NCBI GenBank assembly: GCA_014058105.1
Contig: JACGCM010001390.1
Coordinates: 434,001-498,000, forward strand
DNA from: Kingdonia uniflora
Lineage: Eukaryota; Streptophyta; Magnoliopsida; Ranunculales; Circaeasteraceae
Length of the DNA stretch: 64,000 bases
Direction of reading: 5' to 3'
A program made the position numbers and the translations under genes. Under the pieces are notes generated by a model. It worked only from the letters and a program-made list of their open reading frames with translations. It did no database searches and was not told the DNA's origin. This document shows positions 45,901 to 57,117 of the stretch, one piece after another. Position 1 is the stretch's first letter. Every line of letters begins with the position of its first letter.

Positions 45901-47707
45901 CTAGAATAGGAGGGAAATCTATTATCAGGTCCTCTTAAATATGGAGGGAAGGTGCAAGCAAAACGTGTGAGCTTTGTCGATGATTGACTCATTGTTCATA
46001 ATAATAGTCTTGTACAGATTCTGTAGAGGCAGATGAATCCTAGTATCCATACAGGTCAAGTTTGTTGGTACCAAACGAAGTTGCAATATGGGTGGATAGT
46101 CAATGTAACGAGTGTCGCCAACATCTGTTATGCATGCAAATTAATACCAGTAGTAGTACTTGATAAACATTTCCGGCATAAGACAGTTGGGAGTATTCAT
46201 GGTAATGATTTTAATTATTATTTGTAGATGAACCTTGTTCATGTCCTAATATTCATAAAGTGTTGTTAAATCACATATTTACTCTATAAATTGGTGATCT
46301 TAGCGTTCAAGTACGTTCTAATATGGTCTTAGCCAATGACAGGTATTCAAAACCACCCAATGTTACGATCCTTATCTAACCACTGAGGGTGTTTTAAGCC
46401 TTAAGGTTTTATATAAATAATATATATTCTACCCAAATGACCCATTTGCTAGGAATATGTATGGATATCAGATGTTTAGCAAATGAGTGGTTTTATCCCT
46501 GAATTCTGCTAAGTTTCTAAGGTAGGTAGATAAATCCTATCTTGGAACTGACGATCTAGGAGTATATGAGGTTGCTATAATGGCATATATACTTTTAGAT
46601 GTTATCTGGTAATATCTAATTGTACCTAGATACAAAAAACTTATTCCTCAAAAACATGTTTTTAGGAATAAGACTAGGTCAATTCTAAATTGAGTTCTCA
46701 ATAATGTCCTGGACATTATAGTGTATTCAACGATGACTCTAAGTCGCCTTTAAATTAGTCATTGTTACGTGCTATCTCTGGCCCTTGGTCAGAATAACTA
46801 GTATCTATGGGCATACATTACTTATATCCTATATAAGAGGGGTCATGAAAACCTATAGTGTGCCTATCCCTAAAAAAATATTTTGGAAAAATTAAAAAAT
46901 AAGGTCCTCCTAGAGGTCAGGGTATTTAAAAAAAAATTCCAAAAAAAATTGGGTTTGAACTGGTCTGGATGGTCTGAACCGAGTTTAGATCCAAAAACTG
47001 GGTCTAAACAATCGGGTCTGGGTCAGGTATGGACCATGATTTGGCATAAAACGGGCCTGACCTGGACCATGTGTGGACCAGGTATGATCCTGGTCTAACC
47101 GGTAATGTGTCACAATGACAGGCTGACACGTATTATTATTTTACCTTGCCATGTCAACATTGAGGCCCCTAGAGCCATGTCAGCGTGTGGGGTCATGGAC
47201 TACCATGTAAGCATGACACATGGCGTGATACATCAGTGTATGGGGTCCTTAACTATCATGTCAGCATGTGACATCATCTAACATATGAACGTGCCACATC
47301 AGTCAGGTGTAGGTCCCGGCACATGCCACGCTAACGTAAGGCAGACCTTACTACATCAGCGAGTGGGCTTACCACATCAACTGAGGTAGGCCTGCCATGT
47401 CAGCGAGTGGGATTCAGTCACATATAGCGATCGGGGTTGTGGGGTCAATCCACGTCAGTACTGATGACGTCAGCAAGCTGGCACGTGTCCTAGGTACATT
47501 AGCCCTACTTACTTCAGTTCGACGTTAGCAAACTTGGTCCATGTGACATCAACGTGGTCAAACCCTAGGGTGATGTCAGTAAGTCAGCATTCCTAGTCTT
47601 CTGACGTCAGCCGCTGCAAGGTTTTGGTCATTAGGCTGTGATTTTTGGTCATTTTCACGGCGACCGGGGCTGTTTCAGGATGAAAGAAATATACCGTCGC
47701 AATCGTG
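45901..47707. other. Non-coding stretch with degenerate repeats
   Basis: No gene. At 46945-47100 words like GGTCTGGATGGTCTGAAC and GGACCAGG recur (imperfect GGTCTGG repeats). At 47110-47610 the words CATGTCAGC, CACATCAGC and TGACGTCAGC recur about a dozen times at irregular spacing. These look like degenerate tandem repeats. Confidence 0.5.
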
Positions 47708-47712
47708 GTAAT
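47708..47712. repeat. Target duplication, left copy (gypsy)
   Basis: GTAAT abuts the 5' LTR and recurs directly after the 3' LTR at 53371-53375. Confidence 0.75.
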
Positions 47713-48248
47713 TGATCCAGGAGGATCTTGGCCTTTTTTTTAACTTTTTAAAAAGTCTATTCGAACAGACACCCTTCCTGTTTGAATAGGGTCTTATTCC
47801 TATTTGAATAAACATGTGTCTAAGTATTCTGTTCGAACATACTTTTTTTCTATTCGAATAGGCCTTTATTTTTATTTGAATAAACACTTGTTTGAGTATT
47901 CTATTAGAACAGACTTTTAGTATGTCCGAATACACTTTTTCTGCTCGAATAGAGGCTTGTTTTATTCGAACAAAGACGCGATTCAGCCTATAGTTTTAGG
48001 TGTTCAAGGGCATATTTATCATATTTTGTAATTAGGAACTTGTAACCCTTATAAAGGGGTAAGGCTAGGCAAGATTAGATCATGTTAGATTAATGCAAAT
48101 TTTAAGAGAGAGACTTAGGGTTTGAGAGGAATTCGATATTAATAGATTTTGATTAAGCGATTGAAGCTCTAAAAGGGAATTCTCCTAAATTGTGTATTCC
48201 TCGTACTATTTCTTCTATTTAAGGTTTCTCAATTCGTATTGTGAATTA
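47713..48248 (+). repeat. 5' LTR of the gypsy element
   Basis: 536 bp starting TGATCCAGGAGGATCTTGG. Its first 280 bp carry about a dozen TTCGAA or TTTGAA words in two phrasings, CTATTCGAACAGAC and TTCGAATA-type. TATAAAGGGG near 48049 is the likely TATA box, conserved in the 3' LTR. Confidence 0.87.
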
Positions 48249-48250
48249 AA

Positions 48251-48259
48251 TGGTATCAG
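48251..48259 (+). other. Primer-binding site of the gypsy element
   Basis: TGGTATCAG starts 3 bp after the LTR and matches the first nine bases of the tRNA-Met-type site; the following AGC is changed. Confidence 0.7.
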
Positions 48260-48299
48260 TTTTTCAGTTACGATTCTCAGGGGTGATTGTGGTTTATGG

Positions 48300-49880
48300 T
48301 CTCTACACGTGAACGTCTCAAGCAAACAAAGAAGAAGCTAGTGAGTCCGTTAAAGATTCACCAGAAACCTAACTCGAAGAAGATGGACAATTTGTAGATG
48401 GGCAATTCTGAAGATCGACTCATAACTTTGGAACTATAGGGGAGTTGGAAGAACAATTACGTCTCATGAACCTCGCGAAGGCTTTCCCTTCGTGAAACGA
48501 CGCGGCCACTCGAAGAAGAAAGAGGTTATGGAGGGGGATGGTGACGAGGGTACGAAGGAGATAGATAGCGATTCTAGTGATACCGAATCCGTCAAGGAGC
48601 ACTCGGGTATTAGTAAGTCAATGAATCCTATGCGTAATCTTCGTATTGACTTTAAGATTGAAATTCTAGTTTTTGATGGTTTAATCGATGTTGAGAAGTT
48701 GGATAATTGGTTAGATAAGTTAGAGACCTATTTTTCTGCTTACGAATATTCCAATACTCCAAAAATTTATTTCTCTACATTGAAATTCACAAGTCATGCA
48801 CTCACATGGCAGAAGTTCTATTGAAAATGCTACGAAGTTGGAAGTTTGAGTTAAAAAGAATTCAAGGTGTTAGTGAGGAAACAATTCTATCTAATTAAGT
48901 ATGAACAAGAGCGATGATACAAATGGTACAATTTATGCCAAAAGTTTGGGCAATCCGTACAATAATTTACTACAGAGTTTCTTAACCAAGTGTTGGTTTT
49001 GGATAATGATGTGGATGAGTAGGAGGTGTTTATGAAATATACGAGGGGTTTTTCGGAGTCCATTAGAAGAAAATTAAAGCTCTTTAATGAGGAAAATATT
49101 GAAGATGCTACCGTTAAAACAATTACTATTGAAGGCAAGTACTTGAAGAGTGACAATAAAGATGACAAGAGCAAGTTGAGGTACAGGTCTAATTGGAAGT
49201 ATGAGCAAAAAAAGGAGTCCAAAGGAGAAGGGTCTTCATCCAAGGGGAATTACTGTAGTCATTACAATGCTAATGGGCACATTTCTGATAAATATTAGAA
49301 ACTTCACCCGAAGCTTAGGCCGAAGGAGAAGATAAGCAAGAAAGAGAAATGCGTATTAGCCGCTGCGATTGTGAATCTTTCGGATTTAGATAAGCCAAAT
49401 CATAAGCTTACTCTTATGTTCAAGAAACCTATAGCTATCAACAAGGCAAGTCGGGAAGAACTTTTTCATGTCAGCATTCAAGTGAAGCAGAGCTTAGTCG
49501 AGGCCATCATTGATTTGGGTAGTAAGAAGAATTTGATCTCTGAGATGGTGGTGAAGAAGATGGGTTTGGCTACTGTGGCTCATCCTAAGCCGTATGGTTT
49601 GGGTTAGATTCAGAAAGACGCAGGTTAAAGATCACTAAGTAGTGTACGTTCAAGTTTATGATTACTGAGAAGTTTATTGACGAAGGGACATGTGAGATAG
49701 TTTCGTTGGACGTGTGTCAAGTCATCTTGGGTAGCCATTATCTTTGGGATCGAGATACAATCCTTTACCGTAGAGCATGCAATGAATATATCACTACCAA
49801 TAATTTAGTAACAGCGACTCAAGCAAAGAGGTTGGTTAATGCAAGCAATAAATTTATATTATTGCTGGTACGACCGGTTT
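48300..49880 (+). pseudogene. Gypsy gag and protease region
   Basis: Gag: a retrotransposon capsid region with DGLIDVEKLDNWLDKLETYF and ALTWQKFY (48492-48824), continuing in other frames through KYTRGFSESIRRKLKLF (49026 on). A zinc-knuckle relic CSHYNANGHISDKY has Tyr for both the second and fourth ligand. Protease: VEAIIDLGSKKNLISE at about 49500, where the active-site DSG has become DLG. Stops at 48822-48824, near 49018 and near 49298 break it. Gag would have built the particle and the protease cut the polyprotein. Confidence 0.82.
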
Positions 49881-50029
49881 AGGAGGGTCCGTCGGCTAAG
49901 GTGTTGTCTACTTTGGCAATATCTTCTAAGTAATAAACTGATGTGGGGAAGCTGCAAGAGGAGTATGAAGACTTATTTAAGGGCATAAAAGGGATATCGC
50001 GCAAGAGGAATGTAGAACATGATATCACC

Positions 50030-51480
50030 TTGGTGAATGGTGAGCCACTACCTAATATTGGGTTACATCGAACTTCTGTTACAGAATCTAATGAGATCAG
50101 GAAATAGGTACGGGAACTCCTGGAGCAAGGAGTTATTAATCCAAGTTGCTCACCTTGTGGTTCACCGGTGTTATTGGTGCTGAAGAAGGATGGGTCTTGG
50201 AGAATGTGTGTAGATTATCGGGCGCTGAACAAGATTACTGTAAAAAATCATTATCCACTTCCACAGATTAACAAGCTTTTAGAAGAGTTGTAGACGGCTC
50301 AGTTTTTCAATAAGTTGGATCTTAAGTCAAGTTACCATCAAGTTAGAATTCGGGAAGAATATACTTAAAAAATAGCGTTCATGACCAAACAAGGACTATT
50401 TGAGTGGTTGGTGATGCCCTTTGGGTTATGCAATACTCCGGCAACATTTATGCGGTTAATGAATGAGGTACTTTGTGCTTTTATTGATAATTTCATGATT
50501 GTGTATTTGGATGGCATCTTAATATATAGTTAAACATGGGAGGAGCACCTTGTGCATTTATGCAAAGTGTTGGGCGCTTTGCGATCATAACAACTTTTTC
50601 TGAACGGGAAAAAGTACGAGTTTGGGAAGAAGGAGCCAGTTTACTTGGGATTTATTATTGGTGGCGGTGAGTTTAAGGTCAATCCAGAGAACGTCTCGAT
50701 CATTACTAATTAGCCTAGACCCGTACAGTGACGGAAATGCAGAGTTTTATGGGTTCTTGTCAGTACTTATGGAAGTTTTTTTGGCATTTTCAAAAATAGC
50801 TACACCGTTACATTCCTTGACAAAGACCGGGGTATAGTTTGTGTGGGAAGATCACCATGAGAAGACTTTTCTGTTACTCAAGCGCAAGATTGCAAATGTA
50901 CCACTGTTAGTGTTACCCATATTGCAGCAGCCTTTTAAGGTTGTGACAGATGCGTCAAACTATGCATTAGGGGCGATTGTTTTACAGAATGGAAAGTCGG
51001 TTGCTTACCATTCTTAGATATTTACAGGAGCAGTATGCAACTATCTTACTTATGATAATGAGTTCTACGCATTATATCAATCAGTTAAATATTGACGGAG
51101 TTCCTTATTGGGGAAAGAGGTTATGGAACATTCCGATCACAAACTATTACAATTTTTATCTATGCAGTCCAAGCTACAGCAAGTGCGCCATATGAAGTGG
51201 ATGTCGTACAACCAACAGTTTACCTTGATGATCAAGTATAAGAAAGGAGTGGACAACAAAATGACTGATATGTTATCTCGACCCCCATTACCAACTATTT
51301 CCGCTTTGTTGGTAGCTAAGAAGATACAATCTATTATTCTTTTTGACTACGTTACAAGGTATGGCGACGACAATGAGCTCAGTGTGATTTATGAGAAGTT
51401 GCTACAAGGCGAGAGATGCGAGTATATATTGAAGGATTGTTTGATTTACAGGGGCAGTCAACTATGTATTCCAGAAGGTT
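50030..51480 (+). pseudogene. Gypsy reverse transcriptase and RNase H
   Basis: RT motifs in order across broken frames: [67 protein letters not shown], and the catalytic box as YLDGILIYS (normally YVDDILIYS, so the second catalytic Asp is Gly). RNase H follows: VTDASNYALGAIVLQNG at about 50945, then the tail IKYKKGVDNKMTDMLSRPP near 51240. The motifs are typical of Ty3/gypsy. At least six in-frame stops. Confidence 0.88.
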
Positions 51481-52705
51481 GAAGCCGTTTGCATTGGATA
51501 TGAGAGGCACATTGTTCCCAGGTGGCAGGTTATTTCAAGGTTGAGAAGACTCCTTTAAATTTACGGCGTTATGTCTATTGGCCGAAGATGCAGGTGGATG
51601 TTGCTCGTGTAGTTCATTGTTGCGTACTATGCAATACATCGAATTCTTATAATCAAATGATAGGACTGTACTTACCATTACCAATTCCTATCCAACCTTA
51701 GGAGAGAATTTTGATAAATTTTATGGGTGGTTTGCCCATGACCAAGTGTAAGAATAACTATTTGTTTGATGTGGTAGATCGATTTAGCATGATAATTGTT
51801 CTTATTCTATGCCAGAAGGTAGTCACCTGGGAAGGAGCAGCGCGATTGTTTTTCAGAGACGTCTGAAAGTATTTCGGGTACCCTTCTTCTATTATTTATG
51901 ACAGGGATAACCACTTTTTGGGGCATTTCTGGAGATCATTATGGGGGATGATGGACACTAAGTTGAAGAGAAGTACCATTTTTCACCCGCAGACTAACGA
52001 GCAAACAGAGGTAGTTAATCTTACTTTGGTATATTTACTACGGGAATTCTAAGCATCTTAAGACTTTGGATGAGAGTTTACCATATCTTCAGTTTATGTT
52101 TATCCAGGTGATTCATGGTTCCACTTTGAAGTCTCTATTTGATGTTTGTTTGGGATACTTGCCTGAAAACCCTTTTGATTTAGGTTTTAGTATTGGCGAC
52201 AGGACGGTGTCAGGGAAGGAGGAAGATGAACATATTAAAGCTCAGCATTTCATTAAGAGGATAGGCAAGGTTTATGAGGCGGTTGAAGCACAATTGAAGA
52301 AGACTCAAGCGAAGTATAGAGCTCGACATGACAAGCATCAGGTTGAGTGAATTTTTCAAGAAGGCGACCTAGTTTGGTTACAAGAAGCTCAAACCTATCC
52401 ATTATGGTCCGTTTACGATACTTAAGAAGATTGGTGATAATGCATTCCAATTGGATTTGCCACCGTTCAAGAAGATGTATTCGGTGATTAATGTCGAGCC
52501 TTTGAAGTTGTTTGAGCCGTCTCTTTTAGATGAAGACTCTACAATCGATACTCGCCTACCGTCAGTTGATGACTTATTGATAGAAAGAGAAGATCCGTTG
52601 TAGGAGGATGGCATTCTAGAGAGGAAAGTTCATTCTATAAGACGGGGTAGCATTGAGTTATTCCGTATGGGGAAGAAGGGTCAACTACTTAACAAGTCGA
52701 AGTAG
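51480..52705 (+). pseudogene. Gypsy integrase and C-terminal region
   Basis: Heavily broken after RNase H. Visible scraps include a DESLPYLQFMFIQVIHGSTL-type segment (52066-52350), matching the integrase region with WxxxLPxxEFAYN in relatives, and KYRARHDKHQ. The C-terminal part YGPFTILKKIGDNAFQLDLP lies near 52400-52470. The order RT, RNase H, integrase supports the gypsy assignment. I see no clear chromodomain. Confidence 0.72.
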
Positions 52706-52778
52706 TATAGTAGGGAAATGGGCATAGCCACATTTTCACATCTCCAGTTCTAGCTTGAGCAGGAGCTCTAGGCACCTA

Positions 52779-52790
52779 AAGGGGAGAGCC
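52779..52790 (+). other. Polypurine tract of the gypsy element
   Basis: AAAGGGGAGAG ends 2 to 3 bp before the 3' LTR start at 52792, the expected plus-strand primer. Confidence 0.75.
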
Positions 52791-52791
52791 A

Positions 52792-53370
52792 TGATCCTGG
52801 AGGATCTAAGTCTTCTTTTTTTGACTTCTTAAAAAGTCTATTCGAACAGACTTTTAGTATGTTCGAATACACCTTTTCATGTTCGAATAAAGTCCTATTC
52901 CTATTTGAATAAATAGGTGTCTGAGTGGTTTGTTTGAACATACTTTTAGTCTATTTGAAAATACTTCTTTTCTATTCGAATTGACCTTCATTTTTATTCG
53001 AATAAATACCTGTCTGAGTGTTCTGTTCGAATAGACTTTTATTCTGTTCGAATATACTTTTTCCTTTTGAACAGAGGTGCGATTCAACCTATTGTTTTAG
53101 GCATTTAAGGGCATATTTATCCTATTTTGTAACTAGAATTGTGTAACCCTTATAAAGGGGCAAGGCTAGGCAAGATTAGGTCATGTTAGATCAATACAAA
53201 TTCTAAGAGAGAGACATAGGGTTTAAGAAGAGACATAGGGTTTGAGAAGAATTCGATTGTAATTAATTTCGATTAAGCAATTGAAGCTCTAAAAGGGAAT
53301 TCTCTCACCAATTATGTGTTCTTCGTACTATTTCTTTTATTTAGGGTTTCTCAATTCGTATTGTTGATTA
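52792..53370 (+). repeat. 3' LTR of the gypsy element
   Basis: 579 bp starting TGATCCTGGAGGATCTAAG and matching the 5' LTR, including the TTCGAA array (52836-53065) and TATAAAGGGG. A ~30-bp AGAGACATAGGGTTT duplication near 53213 makes it longer. GTAAT follows. Confidence 0.87.
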
Positions 53371-53375
53371 GTAAT

Positions 53376-53950
53376 ACAGGCTTTATAACATAAATTACTT
53401 TTGTCGAAAAAGCATCCTAAAATATCGTTAAAAACAACCTTTGAAATGGGTTAAAAATTGGTAAAAAGGGTAAAAAAACTCACCCAAAAAGCCTATTTTT
53501 CATGTAATCCAATCTAATAGCATAAACATGTACATATCTATGATATAAACATATATAAAACGATAAATAATTAGGTTTTGTTGAGATTATACCTTTCTAC
53601 AACACAAAAATTTAATATTTTTAAGGAAATTGAAGAGATCTAATTCTTTTGCTCCAAAAGCTCCCGAGTCGCGCTGATAACGTGTTGAGAACAAAAACAA
53701 TCTCTATCTAGCTAGTGAATCATGCACACATACACACAATATAGAACGGGAGAAGAGAAGAGATGCCTTTATTGATGAATTTGTTGAAGGTTACAGATAC
53801 ATAGCCCTAATATTTATATATATATATAAACTTGTACTACCCGTGGCTCGCTACAACGATTACGTCGACGTGCCTTCAGTACTACATAATTATCCATTAA
53901 CGCGCCTTCGGTACTAAAAACCCCATATAGACATAATAATTCAAAAAAAT
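53376..53950 (-). mobile_element. Copia LTR and leader remnant on the minus strand
   Basis: On the minus strand the LTR ends CTCAACA (53685), followed by CGTTATCAGCGCGACTC, a typical copia primer-site region, and then leader sequence down to 53376. The LTR part shares AATCATGCACA, TTTATTGATGAA and TAGCCCTAATAT with 26232-26360. Its outer boundary near 53950 is not clear. With the gag scrap at 45610-45900 it may be one older copia split by the gypsy element. Confidence 0.5.
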
Positions 53951-54480
53951 GTCCAGATAATCATACATAAAATAAGTAAACAAAGTAATGTACGATTTAC
54001 CTGACATCCAATAGCTTGTATGAAGATACATGGTATTTGTGATATAATAAATTCTTGAGGGAGTTTAGTTTGGAAAGTCACCTAAATTCAATGAAACTTC
54101 CATTATTAAGAGCATAACAACAAGTATAAACAAAACCCTTAAGTATATCACAAATTATAAGAAATCAAAACAACAAGTACTAACAGCAAGTATAAACAGA
54201 ACCCTAAGTATATCACAAATTATAAGAAATCAAAACATCAAGTACGAACAGTACACCAACAACAAGCATAACAACAACTATACTTTGTTAAAGACTCATG
54301 TGAAATGGAGAAGATTAAGGCATATAAAGTTAACAACAACTATATTTTAAAGAAAGAAGATTTATGGTAAAGCATAACAACAACTACACTTTAAAGAAGA
54401 TTAAGGTATATAAAGTTAACAACAACTATACTTTAAAGAAGACTCATGTTAAATCATAACAACAACTATACTTTGGATTT
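53951..54480. repeat. Imperfect tandem repeats
   Basis: A ~60-bp unit with AGTATATCACAAATTATAAG then AAATCAAAAC occurs twice (54116-54234). A second family with AACAACAACTATACTTTAAAG occurs five or six times at 54255-54478. No coding sequence. Confidence 0.7.
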
Positions 54481-54481
54481 C

Positions 54482-54955
54482 TTAATTCATAAAAACCACC
54501 TTCCCAAAAACTGACCCAGATGGTGAATAGGCGTGATAAGGTACTACAACTCTCCCCAAATAACCCAACTCAATTAACTCCAATTTCCTCACAACCTCGT
54601 CACTCAAATGCACATCTAACGAAATTTTCCCAGGGTAAGATAACAAAGCCTCAAATTCAACATTATGGGTCTCTAAGTTTAGTCCTTTAAAATGGTTTTC
54701 GACGTATTTTACAGTCTCTAACGAAGCTTTGATCCCGGCTAAGTGTGGGTAAAGAGTAAGGTCACGAAGGTAAGATGAGATGATGTAGTTGTTAGATGAG
54801 GTGAGAAAGAGTATTGTTGTTGTTGGGGTGTCTGAAGTTGGATGGTAAAGTATGTACAAACCTGAAATGCAGAGAAAGGTTATGAAAGCTAGAATGGGCG
54901 AAGATGATGGTAGAGCTGTAAAGATGGGTCTGGGTGTTGAGTGAGGTTACGCCAT
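54482..54955 (-). pseudogene. Glutamate carboxypeptidase (AMP1/NAALADase-like) first-exon fragment
   Basis: The minus-strand frame from ATG 54955 has a stop (TAA) as its third codon, at 54949-54947, where CAA would give Gln. After it come a membrane segment (ILAFITFLCISGLYILY), then ISSYLRDLTLYPHLAGIKAS, YVENHFKGLNLETHNVEFEA and VVPYHAYSPSGSVFGKVVF, ending in a stop at 54482. This is the N-terminal anchor and start of the ectodomain of plant type II membrane peptidases such as AMP1. Relatives are about 700 aa; only ~155 codons are here, without the PA or M28 zinc peptidase domains. Recently truncated, since the frame is otherwise clean. Confidence 0.8.
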
Positions 54956-54959
54956 TAGA

Positions 54960-55740
54960 GACAGATATAGAGAGAAAGAGAGAGATGTTTACTTGCTTTG
55001 GTGAAGCATTTCCATGGCGGAGGAGTTAGAGAGAGAACTTAACAGCAACAATAATCAGAAAGAGAGATAGAGAACTTAACAGCAACAACAATCAAAACTA
55101 ACAGTAACAGTAATCAAAACCAGCGAGTATTTTGTAGCAAGTAAATCTACCAGTAGCAGTAACAACAACAGAGAGAGAGAAAAAAAAAAAAAGAGAGAAA
55201 GAGAACTTAACATCACCAACAATCAAAACTAACAGTAACAGTAATCGAAAAACCAACAGAGTAAAGAAAAAGGGAAAAAGAGAAAAAAAAAATAGTACCT
55301 TGGTTAGAAAGAAAGAGGGAGGAACTAATGGGAGAGATAGAGAGACGTGATGGGAGAAAGAAGAAAGAGTCCGGATTAGGAGAGAAAGACTAAACTACCC
55401 CTTTTGTATGTTATATCCAAAGTACCCCTAAGTATGAGAGTAAAATAAATCTAGGCCGTCCATCTCCTCTCTTTCCTACAAATCCCAACTCCTCTTTATC
55501 TTTGAGACAATGGCAAATTTGTCTATTTGACAGAACACCGATCTCTAATGTATAATATAAATAATATATATAGGTCCAATAGATAAGTGACAAGAAGCTC
55601 TGCCTCTGATTCCTTGGTTAGAGACCTATGACATACCAATCCCAAGCACTTTTAATGATCCTCCCCTGCGTGCATTTTTTTATATTAAAAAAAGAGATGG
55701 GATAGGGAGCATAGCGCCAACCAACTCATGCATTGTATGC
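54960..55740. other. Purine-rich simple repeats and spacer
   Basis: 54960-55380 is rich in GAGAGA and in AACTTAACAGCAACAACAATCA phrases that recur three or four times; this is the region upstream of the AMP1-like exon and may be its old promoter or leader read backwards. 55380-55740 holds nothing I can support. Confidence 0.45.
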
Positions 55741-55756
55741 GGGCCCGGGCATTCTA

Positions 55757-55860
55757 GATGGGAGGATCCTTAAGGAAAAGAAGCTTTACAACTTGCGTAC
55801 GGCAATTAGGAGGATCCTTGAGTGAGGAAAATAAGCTTTACGACTTGCGTACGGCGATCA
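55757..55860. repeat. ~50-bp tandem duplication
   Basis: GGGAGGATCCTTAAGGAAAA then GAAGCTTTACAACTTGCGTA at 55758 is followed by GGAGGATCCTTGAGTGAGGAAAATAAGCTTTACGACTTGCGTA-like sequence at 55811. Two units, 53 to 54 bp apart. Confidence 0.75.
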
Positions 55861-56229
55861 AGACGATATCAATACGAAACCGAAGGATTTGGTTGATTGG
55901 TGGACGAAAGGATCTCCAAAGTGGCGGGAACCTACCTAGCCGTCAGAATCGCACGTTAGCTTTTCAGTCCTAAAAAAACCTCAGCGACAACAGTGAAATA
56001 GCCTTGCCTCTGAGGATCCTTGTGGCTATTCGTTGTAGCGCTCAACCTGTTCTATCTTACGCAAGTCCTAAGCACTTTTAGTTGGGCCTTCTAACCAAGA
56101 GGGAGGGATGCTGAAAGAGCAGTTTAGAGGTTTTTTTTTTCGGGTGCTATCAGAACTCACGTATTTTTTCTAGGTCGATTCCTTCTTCAGTTGCCATTTG
56201 TGACAAGCCCATCCAAGAACTATCCTAAA

Positions 56230-56450
56230 CATCTGACATCTTCTCCAACTATTGTCGCCCCCGACTCACTACTCAAGTGAAAGATCCCCAAAATAGAAAA
56301 TGAAGCCAACGAACACTATCCCAAACACCTAACACGTTCTCCAACTATTGCCGCCTTCAACTCACTACTCAAATGACATGCTCTCCAACTATTGCCACCT
56401 TCTACTCACTACTTAATGAACGGAACTCACTACTCAATGAAAGGAAAGTA
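56230..56450. repeat. Degenerate tandem repeat (TCTCCAACTATTG unit)
   Basis: TCTCCAACTATTGYCGCC followed by ACTCACTACTCAA occurs at about 56243, 56338 and 56382, with a partial copy of ACTCACTACTCAATGAA near 56424. No coding frame. Confidence 0.7.
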
Positions 56451-56617
56451 AAGATCCCCAAAACTTACGTACGTCGAAAATGAAGCCAATCGTTTTAGTA
56501 GCCTAGAAGGCAGTTGATCAAAATTTGAGCACCAGAAGGAAAAAACCAATAATGAAGCCAAACATTTAAACTCAGTTGATCAAAATTCAGGTGGGACCCG
56601 ACTAAACTTGTTCCTAA

Positions 56618-57046
56618 CAAAAAGCTTGTTAATAAGATTGTTAAACACGTCAAAGGAATTGCATGTTGACCTACATTAGAAATAGTGATAAACACTGTTG
56701 GATGCTTCCCAACTAATAGAAATGCTTAAGATGTTATACCCCTCCTGGCTTTTATTAGACCTGCTAACCACTAACTGAATATTGGGAGGTTGAGCTTATA
56801 ACAATATACTATGGCATGCAATTGGCTACTACTATAGGTTTTAAGAAGTATGAGGTTATCGTTGATTCTGTATATGCAAAGAGAGTAGTTGATATAATCT
56901 AGAAACCCCCATGGAAATGCCTTGACTACTTCAGAAAAATACAAAAGGTGAAAATGACAGCTGACGGGTTCTTCTGCAATTTTAGCTATAGAGAAGGAAA
57001 CTAGGTAGCAGATCATTTGACAAACATTATAGATATTTCCCCAATG
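56618..57046 (+). mobile_element. Second copy of the LINE RNase H tail
   Basis: It matches 25815-26231 along its length, sharing AAACACGTCAAAGGAATTGC, CCCCCATGGAAATGCCTTGA and ATTTGACAAACATTATAGAT. It lacks the SINE-like block of the first copy and is not interrupted by a copia LTR, but its frame has further stops (GNXVADHLT pattern reads GN*VADHLT). Confidence 0.72.
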
Positions 57047-57108
57047 AAGTTATTTTCCCACAAAATTTCCCTCGAGAATTAGTTTTACTTTGTAAGGCTG
57101 ACGTAAAT

Positions 57109-57117
57109 TAATGTTAT
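57109..57117. repeat. 9-bp target site duplication, left copy (MULE-2)
   Basis: TAATGTTAT precedes the element and recurs exactly at 59434-59442. Confidence 0.9.

Larger units (their letters stand above)
47713..53370 (+). mobile_element. Ty3/gypsy LTR retrotransposon, complete in structure but decayed
   Basis: 5' LTR 47713-48248, 3' LTR 52792-53370, primer-binding site at 48251, polypurine tract at 52779, and GTAAT flanking both ends. The internal order is gag, protease, reverse transcriptase, RNase H, integrase, diagnostic of Ty3/gypsy. Stops are scattered through all frames. The LTR ends are TGAT...ATTA in both copies, not the usual TG...CA. Numerous LTR differences suggest an old insertion. 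It sits between the copia gag scrap and a copia LTR, so it probably inserted into an older copia. Confidence 0.9.

Noticed and set aside
47713..53370. Endogenous pararetrovirus
   Set aside because: LTRs, a primer-binding site, a polypurine tract and an integrase region are present and no movement-protein or coat region is seen, so it is an ordinary Ty3/gypsy element.
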